64,000 nucleotides of DNA from Saprospirales bacterium (GTDB lineage Bacteria > Bacteroidota > Bacteroidia > Chitinophagales > Saprospiraceae), in assembly GCA_016719895.1 (NCBI GenBank), contig JADJYG010000017.1, positions 1-64,000 of the forward strand, read 5' to 3'. The translations under genes and the position numbers were made by a program. The notes under the pieces are model-generated. The model ran no database searches and was not told where the DNA came from. It worked only from the letters and a program-made list of their open reading frames with translations. Positions 52,567-62,298 of this stretch are shown piece by piece (position 1 is the first letter of the stretch; every line of letters begins with the position of its first letter).

Positions 52567-54915
52567 ATGCCAAAATGTATGAAAAACATACCAAAATGGC
52601 TCGTGGTCTTGAATCTGATGCTAACGCTGTTGTTCAGCCACCATGCCTTCGCACAAATGACGGAAGCAGAACGAAATACCCTGCTCCAGCTGGCAGAACA
52701 ATATAAACGGCAATACGCCGTCGAACGCAACGCTGTGGAAGCCTTCGCCAAGGAGCACAACCTTCCGCTCGAAGTGCGCAATCGCAAGGGGCAGATCATT
52801 GCCGTGCTCGATCACCTGGTGAACGGCCAGCCCGTTTACGTCGGCCCCGATAATATCGTTTCGCAAGCCAGCGTATCGGCTGACCGGATTAAAACCGGCG
52901 GCGGCCTGGGCCTCAACCTGAGCGGCGCCGGCCAGGTCCTCGGCATCTGGGAAGCGGGCGGCACCGTGCGCGCCACGCACCAGGAGTTCGGCGGCCGGGT
53001 GACGAACCTCGACGCAACCGCCGCAACCGATCACGCCACACACGTGGCCGGAACCATGATCGCAGCAGGTGTGGACCCCGACGCACAGGGATTCGCCCAT
53101 GCCGCTACCCTGCGCTCCTATGACTCCGGCGGCGATAATGGCGAAATGGCTGCCGAAGCCGCCGCCGCAACGCCCATCCGGGTGTCCAATCACTCGTACA
53201 GCCCCTTTTCGGGCTGGTACTTCGACAACGGCGTGATGCCCGCGGTCTGGCGCTGGTTCGGCAACGCCGGCGATGCCAGCGACTGGCAGTTCGGAGCGTA
53301 CACCGCCGACGCCCAGGCCTGGGACAATATCGCCGCCAACGCGCCTTTTTACCTGATCGTAAAATCGGCAGGAAATGACCGCGACGACAACGGCCCTGCG
53401 GCCGGAACTACCTACAACCTCGGCTTTACGGCCCTGACCAGTATGGCGTTCCGCAACCCGGACGGCGGCGCAGCAGGTTTCGATTGTGTTTCCGCGGAGA
53501 GCAATGCGAAAAATATTCTGACGGTAGGCGCCGCCTTCCCGGTGGCAGGCGGCAACGGCTACACCGGGCCCAACAACGTCGCTATTACCGGATTTTCCGG
53601 CTGGGGCCCTACCGACGACGGCCGGGTCAAACCCGACGTAGTAGCCGATGGCGCCGACTTGTATTCCTCCGTCGCAACAGCCGATACCGATTATGATAAT
53701 TTCTGGGGCACCTCGATGTCTTCACCGTCCACAGCAGGCGCCATCGGTCTGCTGCTGGAACACTGGGCGGGGGTATTGACCGGCGTTCCCCGCGCATCGA
53801 CCATGAAAGCCCTGCTGATCAATGAAGCCGACGAGGTCGGCCCCAACAACGGGCCCGACTACAGCTTCGGCTGGGGGCACGTCAATGCCGCTGACGCCGC
53901 GGAAATCATTAACTTCCACGACTACGAAGGCTGCGACCATATCGTGGAAGCTTCGGTAGCTGCGGGCGCTACATTCAGTTATTCGATCAACAGCAGTGGC
54001 GCCCAACCGCTAAAGATCACCCTGGTCTGGACCGATCCGGCTTCGCTGGTGATTAATGCAGGTACGCTAAACCCGGCCGGCGCCAATTACCTGGTGAACG
54101 ACCTGAACTTGCGCCTGGACGACGGTGTCACCACGTTTTTCCCCTGGGTGCTCGATCCCGCCAACCCGGCAAATGCCGCCGGTACGGGAAATAATACCCG
54201 CGATAATGTAGAACAAATCCTGGTGTTGAATCCGTCCGCCGGCAGCTATACGATTCGGGTGGTGGCCCCCGCAGCCCTTACCGCAGGCCCCCAGCAATTT
54301 TCGCTGGTGATGAGCGGCAATGATGCGACAGCGGACAACGCCACCTATAGTTTCCTGATGATCAGCGACCGCCAGACGTATGCCGTACGGAAGGTACTGA
54401 CTTTCGGACCCGATTTTACCGTCAAAAACACCGGACGGGTTGAAGCGTATGCCGGCGAACGCATCCGCCTGGCGCCCGGTTTCCGGGCCGAGCCGGGCAG
54501 CCGCTTCCGGGCCAGGATACTGCCGGGCGGTGGGTGCGGGATATTCAGCGGCGATTTGAAAGCCGATAACTATCCCGGCAGCAAACCCGCCGCCGACAGC
54601 CGGCAAGCCGGCAAGGAGAGCGATGCCCCGGACGATAACCACGCGGCAGGCGCTTCGTTCGAAATTTCGCCCAACCCGGCAGTAGATGCGTTTACGGTTC
54701 GATTCCACGCCGCCGAAACAGATACGCGCGTACACCTTTGGGTGGTAAATGCACAAGGCCAAACGGTACAGACGCTCCTCTCCAATGCCACCTATGCCAA
54801 AGGCGAGTCTGTAGAAACCTTCCGGACCCATGCGCTGCCGCCCGGCAACTATTTCTGCGTGCTTCAAAACGGCAAGCAACGCTCCGTTCGGCCACTGGTT
54901 ATATTGACAGACTAA
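52567..54915 (+). CDS. Subtilisin-like (S8) serine protease with T9SS sorting domain
   Basis: This 782-aa protein has a signal peptide (LVVLNLMLTLLFSHHAFAQ), a propeptide and an S8 catalytic domain: DHATHVAGTM (His), FYLIVKSAGNDRDD (Asn oxyanion) and FWGTSMSSPSTAGAIG (Ser). At the usual catalytic Asp site I read VLGIWEAGG, so the acid is Glu or sits elsewhere. A P-domain-like beta region (LVNDLNLRLDD) and a type A T9SS sorting domain (ISPNPAVDAFTVRFHAAE...LPPGNYFCVLQNGKQ) follow. It is probably secreted or surface-bound. The start at 52567 or Met 52579 both allow a signal peptide. Confidence 0.85.
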   Translation: MPKCMKNIPKWLVVLNLMLTLLFSHHAFAQMTEAERNTLLQLAEQYKRQYAVERNAVEAFAKEHNLPLEVRNRKGQIIAVLDHLVNGQPVYVGPDNIVSQASVSADRIKTGGGLGLNLSGAGQVLGIWEAGGTVRATHQEFGGRVTNLDATAATDHATHVAGTMIAAGVDPDAQGFAHAATLRSYDSGGDNGEMAAEAAAATPIRVSNHSYSPFSGWYFDNGVMPAVWRWFGNAGDASDWQFGAYTADAQAWDNIAANAPFYLIVKSAGNDRDDNGPAAGTTYNLGFTALTSMAFRNPDGGAAGFDCVSAESNAKNILTVGAAFPVAGGNGYTGPNNVAITGFSGWGPTDDGRVKPDVVADGADLYSSVATADTDYDNFWGTSMSSPSTAGAIGLLLEHWAGVLTGVPRASTMKALLINEADEVGPNNGPDYSFGWGHVNAADAAEIINFHDYEGCDHIVEASVAAGATFSYSINSSGAQPLKITLVWTDPASLVINAGTLNPAGANYLVNDLNLRLDDGVTTFFPWVLDPANPANAAGTGNNTRDNVEQILVLNPSAGSYTIRVVAPAALTAGPQQFSLVMSGNDATADNATYSFLMISDRQTYAVRKVLTFGPDFTVKNTGRVEAYAGERIRLAPGFRAEPGSRFRARILPGGGCGIFSGDLKADNYPGSKPAADSRQAGKESDAPDDNHAAGASFEISPNPAVDAFTVRFHAAETDTRVHLWVVNAQGQTVQTLLSNATYAKGESVETFRTHALPPGNYFCVLQNGKQRSVRPLVILTD

Positions 54916-55096
54916 GTACATTCTTAATTTAAATGTACCGAGCGCCGTTCAAAAAGTAGTTTTACATCGTTGACACCCCTTCGCAATTGGAAGGAAAGCT
55001 TGCGCTGTCCGGAATTATTTTCGGGCAGCGCTCTTTTTTTGTGGCCAACAAAATATGCAACTTTGCACACGGGCCCGTCCATGCGGCCCGGTCTCC

Positions 55097-55795
55097 ATGC
55101 CGTTACTTTTTACCCGCCATCTTACGTTTCACCGCGACACACCGCAAGAGCAAGTGCTTGCGTTTGGTGTCTGGCAAATTACGGAAGAAGAAGCTTATTT
55201 CCGGAACGACCTGCCGCTCACAGCGGAAGAGGAAACAGACCTGGCCCGCTACAAAGGTATCCGGCGGCTGGAATGGCTGGCCGGGCGTTGGTTGTTGCAC
55301 AAACTAACCGGCGCTGAAGCGCGCCTGCCGCTGGGTAAAAATGCCTTTGCCAAACCCTTTTTTCTGCACCGGCCCGAATTACACTGTTCGCTCAGCCATT
55401 CGCACGGTATCGTCGGCGCTATGTTGGCCGGTGGGGTGTGCGGCTGCGACCTGCAAGTGCTGGTGGAAAAAATGCCCCGGCTGGCCGGAAAATTTTTGCA
55501 TGTGGAAGAAGAAGCCTTTCTGCAACCCTTTTCAGCATCCGAACAGTTCGATCTGATGCATGTCTTTTGGACGGCCAAGGAAAGCCTGTACAAGGCTTAC
55601 GGGCTCAAAGAACTGGATTTCCGCAACCACATGCGCCTCGCCCCCTTTGAATGGCCGGGCTTTCAGGCTGAGGCCGATGCCTGGATCCGGAAAGCCGGTT
55701 TCGAGCAATACTACCGGCTCTACTTTGAAAAAACGGGCATGCCCGACGAAGCCGGCGCTTTTGTGTGGACGGTTTGTATGGAAAACAACCAATAG
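55097..55795 (+). CDS. 4'-phosphopantetheinyl transferase
   Basis: This 232-aa protein matches Sfp/AcpT-type transferases: ARYKGIRRLEWLAGRWLLHKL, LHCSLSHSHGIVGAML, GGVCGCDLQVL (metal-binding Asp region) and VFWTAKESLYKAYGLKELDF (W-x-x-KES-x-x-K). It transfers phosphopantetheine from CoA to carrier proteins of fatty-acid or polyketide synthesis. The start at 55097 (MPLLFTRHLTFH) avoids an odd upstream extension. The window holds no other carrier-protein gene, so its partner is outside. Confidence 0.85.
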   Translation: MPLLFTRHLTFHRDTPQEQVLAFGVWQITEEEAYFRNDLPLTAEEETDLARYKGIRRLEWLAGRWLLHKLTGAEARLPLGKNAFAKPFFLHRPELHCSLSHSHGIVGAMLAGGVCGCDLQVLVEKMPRLAGKFLHVEEEAFLQPFSASEQFDLMHVFWTAKESLYKAYGLKELDFRNHMRLAPFEWPGFQAEADAWIRKAGFEQYYRLYFEKTGMPDEAGAFVWTVCMENNQ

Positions 55796-55810
55796 GGATA
55801 TCCCGCAGAC

Positions 55811-56314
55811 TTAGTTGTCCATTTTTGCCCGGGCTTTGACGGTGGAAGGCGATACGCCCAGGTCTTTGTCTGCCTTGACGTGCGGGAAATGGCATACCAA
55901 TCCAATCCGGATAATCGCCAGGTGATGAATGGCGTGATCATAAACAAACAGCAACTCGCGGCCGACAGTGCTGTCGTAGCAGGGCCGTGCGTCGCTGCCA
56001 AATTCAGCCCGCACCTGCACCGGCAGCGTCAGGTCGAACCCAGGCAAGGCATTTGAAAACGCTTCAAACGCTGCGGCGGCCAATAGCGGGTTGTTTTCGT
56101 AGAGGGGATTGCGGTTCCGGGCGGCATAATCCACCACACCCGACTGAACGCCATTCTCCAGGCATTGAAAAAACTCCAGAATATGCCGGAAATGTTGGCC
56201 GAGGCTGCCGCCTTCAAATTCCGCTAATGGATTCCGGTAGTCGTCCGGCGCCAATTGAGCAATCACTTGGCTTATCTGTTGAACGATTGTCAACAAGGCG
56301 ATGTCTGCTTTCAT
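55811..56314 (-). CDS. DinB-superfamily metal-binding protein
   Basis: This 167-aa four-helix-bundle protein has SLGQHFRHILEFFQCLENG and VYDHAIHHLAIIRIGL, giving the three-His metal site of the DinB family. Members include thiol transferases and stress proteins; its substrate is unknown. It converges on the phosphopantetheinyl transferase gene, with 15 bp between the two stops. Confidence 0.75.
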   Translation of the reverse strand: MKADIALLTIVQQISQVIAQLAPDDYRNPLAEFEGGSLGQHFRHILEFFQCLENGVQSGVVDYAARNRNPLYENNPLLAAAAFEAFSNALPGFDLTLPVQVRAEFGSDARPCYDSTVGRELLFVYDHAIHHLAIIRIGLVCHFPHVKADKDLGVSPSTVKARAKMDN

Positions 56315-56463
56315 AATTATTGTTGGCCGTTACAATAGCGTGAAATGGTGTTTTCCCGGAGGTAAAAATAGATACGATTTTCAGGTTTTCCCGGATTTCA
56401 CTGAAATTTGCGCATGCGTTGTCCTCTGTAGGACCTTGCATACCGATTGGTTAAAATTCACCG

Positions 56464-57819
56464 ATGCTGTCACCCGATTTTGAACGCCGGATGCAAGCCT
56501 TCCTGGGGCCGGAGTATCCGGATTTTGCTGCTGCCCTGGAGGCGCCTGCGTCTGTCAGTATTCGTTTCAATCCCTTTAAGCCTTCCGATGGGAACGAGCC
56601 GCCCCTTACCCCCGTCCCATGGCACCCACAGGCTTTTTATTTGACGGAGCGGCCGGTATTTACGCTCGATCCGCTTTTTCATGCCGGCGCGTATTACGTG
56701 CAGGAAGCTTCCTCGATGTTTTTATACGAAGCGCTGCGGCAGACTGTCGATTTTAGTAAGAACCTGAACGTACTCGACCTGTGTGCCGCACCCGGCGGCA
56801 AGAGTACGCTGCTGGCTTCCATGCTTTCGGCCGGTAGCTTGTTGGTGGCCAATGAAGTGGTCCGTCAGCGCTTGGGTCCCCTGCGCGAAAACCTGGAAAA
56901 ATGGGGAATTCCGAACATGGCCGTCGCGTGCGCAGCCCCGGAGGACTTCGCCGGCCTGGAGGGCTGGTTCGACGTGGTGGTGGTCGACGCGCCATGCAGC
57001 GGCGAAGGGCTTTTTCGAAAAGATCCGGATGCCATCGGGGAATGGTCGCCCGAACAGGTGGATCGCTGTGCCCTTCGCCAGCGGCAAATTCTGCCGGCCG
57101 CTGCCGCAGCGCTGGCGCCCGGCGGCGTGCTGGCCTACTCCACCTGTACCTTCAACCGGGCTGAAAACGAAGAGAACGCCGCCTGGCTGGCCCATAACTT
57201 CGACCTCGAACCGCTCCAACCCGGTATTCCCGCCGGCTGGGGAATCGCCGCCTCGGAACCGGGTTACCGTTTTTATCCCCACCGCCTGCAGGGCGAGGGA
57301 TTTTACATCGCCCTGTTCCGGAAAAAGGAAAACCCACGCCCGCTTGCTTCCGCCTCCACAGGGTTCCGGAGCTTGCAACCCTTGCCGAAAAAATTGCTCC
57401 CGGAATTAAAAGGCTGGCTCCGGGCCGATTGGGATGTATTGTTTTTTCAAACACCAGGCGGTGAAATACTGGCGCTGCCTGCATCCCTGGAGCCTGGATT
57501 CCGGGTATTAGACAAAGTACTGAAAAACAAATGGTTTGGCGCCAATATCGGTCAGTTCAAAGGGCTGGATTTCATTCCATCGCATGCCCTGGCCCTGAGT
57601 ATCCTCCTACACCCTGATCTTCCCCGGGTAGCGCTCGGCCGCGAGCAAGCGCTGCGATTTTTAAAAAAAGAAGTTTTCGATCTCCCGCCCGAACGCCCGG
57701 CCAGCGGCTGGGCCCTGGCCTGCTATGCCGGGCTCCCGCTCGGCTGGATGAAAATCCTTCGCGACCGGTGGAACAATTACCTCCCAAATGAGCGACGAAT
57801 ACGCATGGATATAGCCTGA
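56464..57819 (+). CDS. RsmF/NOL1-NOP2-sun-family RNA m5C methyltransferase
   Basis: This 451-aa protein has FHAGAYYVQEASSMFL, LDLCAAPGGKSTLLASML (SAM-binding), VVVVDAPCSGEGLFRKDP (release Cys) and LAYSTCTFNRAENEEN (catalytic Cys), followed by a C-terminal RNA-binding region (ALGREQALRFLKKEVFDLP). It methylates C5 of cytosine in 16S rRNA; RsmF is the nearest family, specificity is inferred. Frame and length are normal. Confidence 0.9.
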   Translation: MLSPDFERRMQAFLGPEYPDFAAALEAPASVSIRFNPFKPSDGNEPPLTPVPWHPQAFYLTERPVFTLDPLFHAGAYYVQEASSMFLYEALRQTVDFSKNLNVLDLCAAPGGKSTLLASMLSAGSLLVANEVVRQRLGPLRENLEKWGIPNMAVACAAPEDFAGLEGWFDVVVVDAPCSGEGLFRKDPDAIGEWSPEQVDRCALRQRQILPAAAAALAPGGVLAYSTCTFNRAENEENAAWLAHNFDLEPLQPGIPAGWGIAASEPGYRFYPHRLQGEGFYIALFRKKENPRPLASASTGFRSLQPLPKKLLPELKGWLRADWDVLFFQTPGGEILALPASLEPGFRVLDKVLKNKWFGANIGQFKGLDFIPSHALALSILLHPDLPRVALGREQALRFLKKEVFDLPPERPASGWALACYAGLPLGWMKILRDRWNNYLPNERRIRMDIA

Positions 57820-57872
57820 TCATTTTCCACCTGTCCGGTTCTGAATCCGGAAATATGCATTTGAGTAAGACC

Positions 57873-60080
57873 TTATAACCGGATTAAACGCCCGGATTTG
57901 GTCGTTTGACCGGCGCAAACACGCCAGGCGTACACCCCCGGTTGCAGGATCGCCGCCCCGGGTACCGAAAGCACCTGCGTACCGGCCTCCAGGGGTCCTG
58001 CGTTTTCAAATACCAGCCGGCCGGCAGCATCCTGGATGTGCAGCGTCACCCGGCCGGCGTTTTCCTGGTAAACCGGAAATACAGCCGCAGAACTCGTCGG
58101 ATTAGGTTGTGGCGGCAAAATAACAACCCCGGTATTTGCGGGCTCGATTGCGGCAAAACGCAACGCCAGCGGAAGGGGGTCGCCGCAGGATGTATACGCT
58201 TCCGGCTGTATCCGGCCGGTTTTCAACCGGATCGCTTCGCTCAGGCGCAAGGCTTTCCGGGCGCGGATGGCGAGGGTAAGAACCGGTGTGCCGGGGATAA
58301 CCCAACGGGCAGTAGCCGCCGACCAGCTCAGGGCAAGCATACCTGCCTGTGGTTGAGCCAGCATGGATGCATCCAGGTCCGGAAGCCCCGTTCCCGGCCG
58401 CACCGCCTCTACGTCCAACTGCCCGGGGTCCCACGTCAGCGCCCACTGGCAACCGGCCCAATACGATGTCTCCGCCAGCATAAGCGGGAGTTCCACCCGG
58501 TCGCCGGCGGCCAGGAATTGGTCGGGCAGGAGCAGAACGGTCGCTGTGCGCACGTCGGAATTTACAAGAGCCGGCCCCGGCGCTGCATTTCCATTTACAT
58601 CGCCGGTTTTTATCCCGGAAAAGAGAAACTGCGCCGGCGGCGTTTCCGGTACAAACGCGATGGCGCCCGGGCAAACGGATTGGAAGGGGAAAAGGCTGTC
58701 CAGCGCACAATCCGCCATGAAAAACTTCCAGGATGTGCTGTTGGGGAGCGAGTCGTATATGCCCAGGATGAGTTTCCGCAGTTCGATGATATCAAAGGTG
58801 GTAAGCGTCCCGCTGTTGTTGGCGTCGGCGGCCAGGAATTTCCAGGGTTGGTCAAACAGTTGAATACCCAGGATATGCCGGTTGATCAGCACCACATCGA
58901 AGGTGCTCACCCCATTCAGCGCATCGTCGTTTTTGTACGGCGTCACGGCTACTTCTTCGATTGAATATGGGCTGAAATCCGGTAACTGCACGCAGCCGTT
59001 GGGCAAGGGTGTGACGCTCAGCTGCACGGGCGGCAGGCCGGTTTCCATCAGGATATTCAAATCGTAGTTGATTCCCCGGATCGTGTCGCTGTTGACAAAG
59101 ACACCGGTTGCGCACACCACCGGATCCGGCGGCGGCGTACAAACGCCGGAAAAATCAAAGAGGTTGAAATAGGCCGGGCACATGTTGGTGTTGCCCGCCA
59201 GGTCGCGCACCCACAGTTCGACAAAATTCGGCCCCAGGTTGGCGCAGGTATACGCCAATTGACCGACCGGCTGCCCCAGGCTGTTCAAGGGGAAGCCGGC
59301 GCCCGCACCCGCATAGCGAAGGGAATGTTGCAGCAAGGAATTGGGCGTGATATTGTCGTAGGAGGACTGTATAAAATCGGTCGCTGAGAAAAAGAGCGTA
59401 TCGTTGGTCAGGAAACTGGCCGTCCAGTTGGTGATACACTCCAATTGCGGCGCCATGCAGTCTTTTACCCGGAAGGTATACTCGCAAAAGGCTTGGGGAA
59501 GGCCGTTTTTTTCAACCGCCCATAGAAGCCGGTGTTTGCCCTCCGGAAAACGGGGCGAGACGTAGACGCCGGGGTTCGAGCCGGTAGTCCAACGCAGGTA
59601 TGCCGTAGCCTGGCTGCCGGTGTACTGGGTTTCCACGGCAAACCGGAATTTCAGCGTATCTGCCACAAGCCTGCCGTCGAATTCCAGGGTGTCCGTTCCG
59701 GCATAACCCGGTGTAAAGGCATTGCCGTACAACATCTTGCCGGGTGGCAGCTGTTGCTGGCTGTTCAGCGCGGATTCGGCCAGGTTATCGCCATCCAGGT
59801 CTAAAAAGAGTGTAAATTTTACCTGCAACACGCCTGGGCAGGTATCCTGGATCACCAAATCCAAATCCGCAGCGCCCTCGGGCAGGTCGGCGCTTTGCAG
59901 GGCAGGGCTCCAGCTAAAAGGAGGCGTATTCCAAAATACGGCATCATTTCCGGAAACATCGCAAATGTTCCGATGGTTTTGCGTACAATCCACGCCAATA
60001 ATACAGCCCTGGGCAACGAGCCTGCCCGGCAATAAAAGCATGGTGATGGCAGCGAAGAGCATTGTAACCGGTTTGGACAT
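57873..60080 (-). CDS. Dockerin-like T9SS-exported protein
   Basis: This 735-aa protein starts at the ATG at 60080 (MSKPVTMLFAAITMLLLPG), giving a signal peptide. After a Cys-containing beta domain it has two EF-hand/dockerin-like units: DALNGVSTFDVVLINRHILGI and ADANNSGTLTTFDIIELRK, plus a partial GDVNGN. Then a cohesin-like segment (LPLMLAETSYWAGCQWALTW) and a type A T9SS sorting domain (PPQPNPTSSAAVFPVYQENAG...QPGVYAWRVCAGQ). It is a probable Ca2+-stabilised surface or secreted scaffold protein. I see no enzyme domain. Confidence 0.78.
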   Translation of the reverse strand: MSKPVTMLFAAITMLLLPGRLVAQGCIIGVDCTQNHRNICDVSGNDAVFWNTPPFSWSPALQSADLPEGAADLDLVIQDTCPGVLQVKFTLFLDLDGDNLAESALNSQQQLPPGKMLYGNAFTPGYAGTDTLEFDGRLVADTLKFRFAVETQYTGSQATAYLRWTTGSNPGVYVSPRFPEGKHRLLWAVEKNGLPQAFCEYTFRVKDCMAPQLECITNWTASFLTNDTLFFSATDFIQSSYDNITPNSLLQHSLRYAGAGAGFPLNSLGQPVGQLAYTCANLGPNFVELWVRDLAGNTNMCPAYFNLFDFSGVCTPPPDPVVCATGVFVNSDTIRGINYDLNILMETGLPPVQLSVTPLPNGCVQLPDFSPYSIEEVAVTPYKNDDALNGVSTFDVVLINRHILGIQLFDQPWKFLAADANNSGTLTTFDIIELRKLILGIYDSLPNSTSWKFFMADCALDSLFPFQSVCPGAIAFVPETPPAQFLFSGIKTGDVNGNAAPGPALVNSDVRTATVLLLPDQFLAAGDRVELPLMLAETSYWAGCQWALTWDPGQLDVEAVRPGTGLPDLDASMLAQPQAGMLALSWSAATARWVIPGTPVLTLAIRARKALRLSEAIRLKTGRIQPEAYTSCGDPLPLALRFAAIEPANTGVVILPPQPNPTSSAAVFPVYQENAGRVTLHIQDAAGRLVFENAGPLEAGTQVLSVPGAAILQPGVYAWRVCAGQTTKSGRLIRL

Positions 60081-60329
60081 AGCCTTCCGTTTTGAAGTTG
60101 AACACCGGAACACTTGACAAACGGGGGAAGATTAAAGCGCGGCAGGAAGCCGCGCCCGCAGGCCCCTGCAATCAACAGGCGACGCAGGCCTTACACTGCA
60201 TAAAGTTAGCGGAAACGCTGGATATTCCGGTTTTTCTGTGCCTTTATTTTGAGGAACCGGTTTTCCGGCACAGCCGCTGGACGTTGAATTATTTAATGAC
60301 CAATGCGCAATGAGCTGGGAGGCGGCTGC

Positions 60330-61223
60330 TTATCCGGCTTTTTGGAATCCGTTGGCGGATATTTGTTTCACCGTAGCGCCGATCTGGGCAGGAGAGTCCA
60401 CTACTGCAATGCCATTTTGACGCATGAGGAGCATTTTCGCCTGGGCGGTATCGGCAGCGCCGCCGACAATGGCGCCGGCGTGCCCCATTTTGCGGCCTTT
60501 GGGCGCCGTTTGGCCGGCAATAAAGCCGATCACGGGTTTTTTATTGCCCTGAGCCCGTATCCACTGCGCGGCATCGGCCTCCAGCGAACCGCCGATTTCG
60601 CCGATCATAACGATAAACTCCGTTTCCGGATCGTTCATAAACAACTCGACGGCCTCCAGCGTGGTGGTACCGATAATAGGGTCGCCGCCGATGCCGATGG
60701 CGGTCGTTATCCCCAGGCCGGCCCGGGCGATCTGGTCGGCGGCTTCATAGGTGAGGGTGCCTGATTTCGATACCAGGCCGACCGGTCCGCGTTTGAAAAC
60801 AAACCCTGGCATGATGCCGACTTTGGCTTCATCCGGGGTGATGATACCCGGGCAGTTCGGGCCGATCAGGCGGCAGTTTTTTTGATCGATGTATGCTTTG
60901 GTGCGCACCATATCCTGCACCGGGATACCTTCGGTGATGGCTACGATCACCCTAATGCCCGATTGAGCGGCCTCGATGATCGCATCGGCTGCATAAGCCG
61001 GCGGCACGAAGATGATGGAGGTGTCGGCGCCTGTAGCGTGTACGGCATGCTCGACGGTGTTGAATACCGGGCGGTTCAGGTGCGACTGGCCGCCTTTTCC
61101 CGGGGTAATGCCGCCGACGACATTTGTTCCATAGGCAATCATTTGTTCAGCATGAAAGGTTCCCTCTTTTCCGGTAAAACCCTGTACGATAATGCGCGAA
61201 TGTTTATTGACTAAAACTGACAT
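60330..61223 (-). CDS. sucD: Succinate-CoA ligase, ADP-forming, alpha subunit
   Basis: This 297-aa protein matches SucD throughout: IIVQGFTGKEGTFHAEQMI, GGITPGKGGQSHL, RLIGPNCPGIITPDEAKVGI, VGLVSKSGTLTYEAADQI and KMGHAGAIVGG, where the His is phosphorylated. It converts succinyl-CoA to succinate with ATP formation in the TCA cycle. The beta subunit gene sucC is not in the window. It is last in a minus-strand row with DivIC-, adk- and PfkB-type genes. Confidence 0.95.
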   Translation of the reverse strand: MSVLVNKHSRIIVQGFTGKEGTFHAEQMIAYGTNVVGGITPGKGGQSHLNRPVFNTVEHAVHATGADTSIIFVPPAYAADAIIEAAQSGIRVIVAITEGIPVQDMVRTKAYIDQKNCRLIGPNCPGIITPDEAKVGIMPGFVFKRGPVGLVSKSGTLTYEAADQIARAGLGITTAIGIGGDPIIGTTTLEAVELFMNDPETEFIVMIGEIGGSLEADAAQWIRAQGNKKPVIGFIAGQTAPKGRKMGHAGAIVGGAADTAQAKMLLMRQNGIAVVDSPAQIGATVKQISANGFQKAG

Positions 61224-61255
61224 GAATACCGAGGTGATTGAATAATGAATATTGC

Positions 61256-61570
61256 CTATTTATCTTCTTTGATGATATATACGTCTTCGTTGGACCGTTT
61301 CATGTAATAATGTTCGCGGGCATATTTTTCCTTGGTCAGCTCGAAGTCTTCCGCTTCTTCTTTTGCTTCCTGGATTTTTTGCTCATAATACGCCCGGTCG
61401 TCTTCCAGGCGTTGCTGTGCGCGGTGCAGGCGCCACTGTGTCCATAAGCTGTGTTTATCCAAAAAAATGAGGATAAAAAAGAACACCAGCAGCGTCAGGT
61501 AATACCGGTTTTGCAGTGGAGCCGGCAGCCGTTGCCAGAGTGCTTGCCAGGGATTGGTTGGGAGTGCCAT
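61256..61570 (-). CDS. Septum formation initiator (FtsB/DivIC-like)
   Basis: The 104-aa protein has one N-terminal membrane helix (YYLTLLVFFFILIFL) followed by a heptad-rich coiled coil (AQQRLEDDRAYYEQKIQEAK) and a C-terminal KREHYYMKRSNEDVYIIKE-like end. This is the FtsB/DivIC layout in Bacteroidota, which bridges FtsQ and the division machinery. It is typically next to TCA and adk genes in this phylum. Confidence 0.8.
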   Translation of the reverse strand: MALPTNPWQALWQRLPAPLQNRYYLTLLVFFFILIFLDKHSLWTQWRLHRAQQRLEDDRAYYEQKIQEAKEEAEDFELTKEKYAREHYYMKRSNEDVYIIKEDK

Positions 61571-61669
61571 AAGCCGTGAACGGTTGAATCCGTCGCAAAA
61601 ATAGCTGCTTTTACCCGATAAGCGGCATTTTGACCAAAAGGAAAGTACACTTTTCTTCAGCGGCTGGTA

Positions 61670-62254
61670 TCAAAGGCCGGCATGCAGCGCGTTGATGGCG
61701 GCGCAGAGCCGGTCAAAGATCGCATCGATGGAGCCGGTCCCTTCCACCAGGTGGCTTTTCCCCTGCCCGGCATAGTAATCAAACACCGGCGTCGTTTCTT
61801 TTTTGTAGACGTCGAGCCGGTTGCGAATAATACCTTCATCGGAGTCGTCGCTCCGGCCGGAGGTAGCGCCGCGCAATTTAATCCGTTGGATAATTTCATC
61901 ATCATCCACCTGCAGGGCGATCAGAGCATGAATCGAAGTACCTTCTTCGTTCATCAGGTGGTCCAGCGCTTCCGCCTGCCGGATGGTGCGGGGGAAACCG
62001 TCAAAAATAAACCCATTGGCATCGGGGTGCGCTTCCACCTTGTTGCGCAGCATTCCGATCGTGATTTCATCGGGCACGAGTTCGCCTCTGGCGATAAAGG
62101 ATTTGGCCTGGATGCCCAGCGGCGTGTTGTTTCCCATCTCGTAGCGAAACAGGTCGCCGGTACTGATATGGACCAGATTATATTGGTCAACCAGTCGCTC
62201 GGCCTGGGTGCCTTTCCCAGAACCAGGCGGGCCAAATAGGATCAAATTTATCAT
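61670..62254 (-). CDS. adk: Adenylate kinase
   Basis: This 194-aa protein starts at the ATG at 62254 (MINLILFGPPGSGKGTQ), the Walker A of Adk. ISTGDLFRYEM, FDGFPRTIRQAEAL and RGATSGRSDDSDEGIIRNRL complete the signature of the short-lid family, with no zinc-binding lid. It equilibrates ATP, ADP and AMP. It lies 45 bp downstream of the PfkB-family kinase on the same strand. Confidence 0.95.
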   Translation of the reverse strand: MINLILFGPPGSGKGTQAERLVDQYNLVHISTGDLFRYEMGNNTPLGIQAKSFIARGELVPDEITIGMLRNKVEAHPDANGFIFDGFPRTIRQAEALDHLMNEEGTSIHALIALQVDDDEIIQRIKLRGATSGRSDDSDEGIIRNRLDVYKKETTPVFDYYAGQGKSHLVEGTGSIDAIFDRLCAAINALHAGL

Positions 62255-62298
62255 AAGAAGTGGGTAAAAACTAAGGCCGGCAAAAATAGACAATTAAA

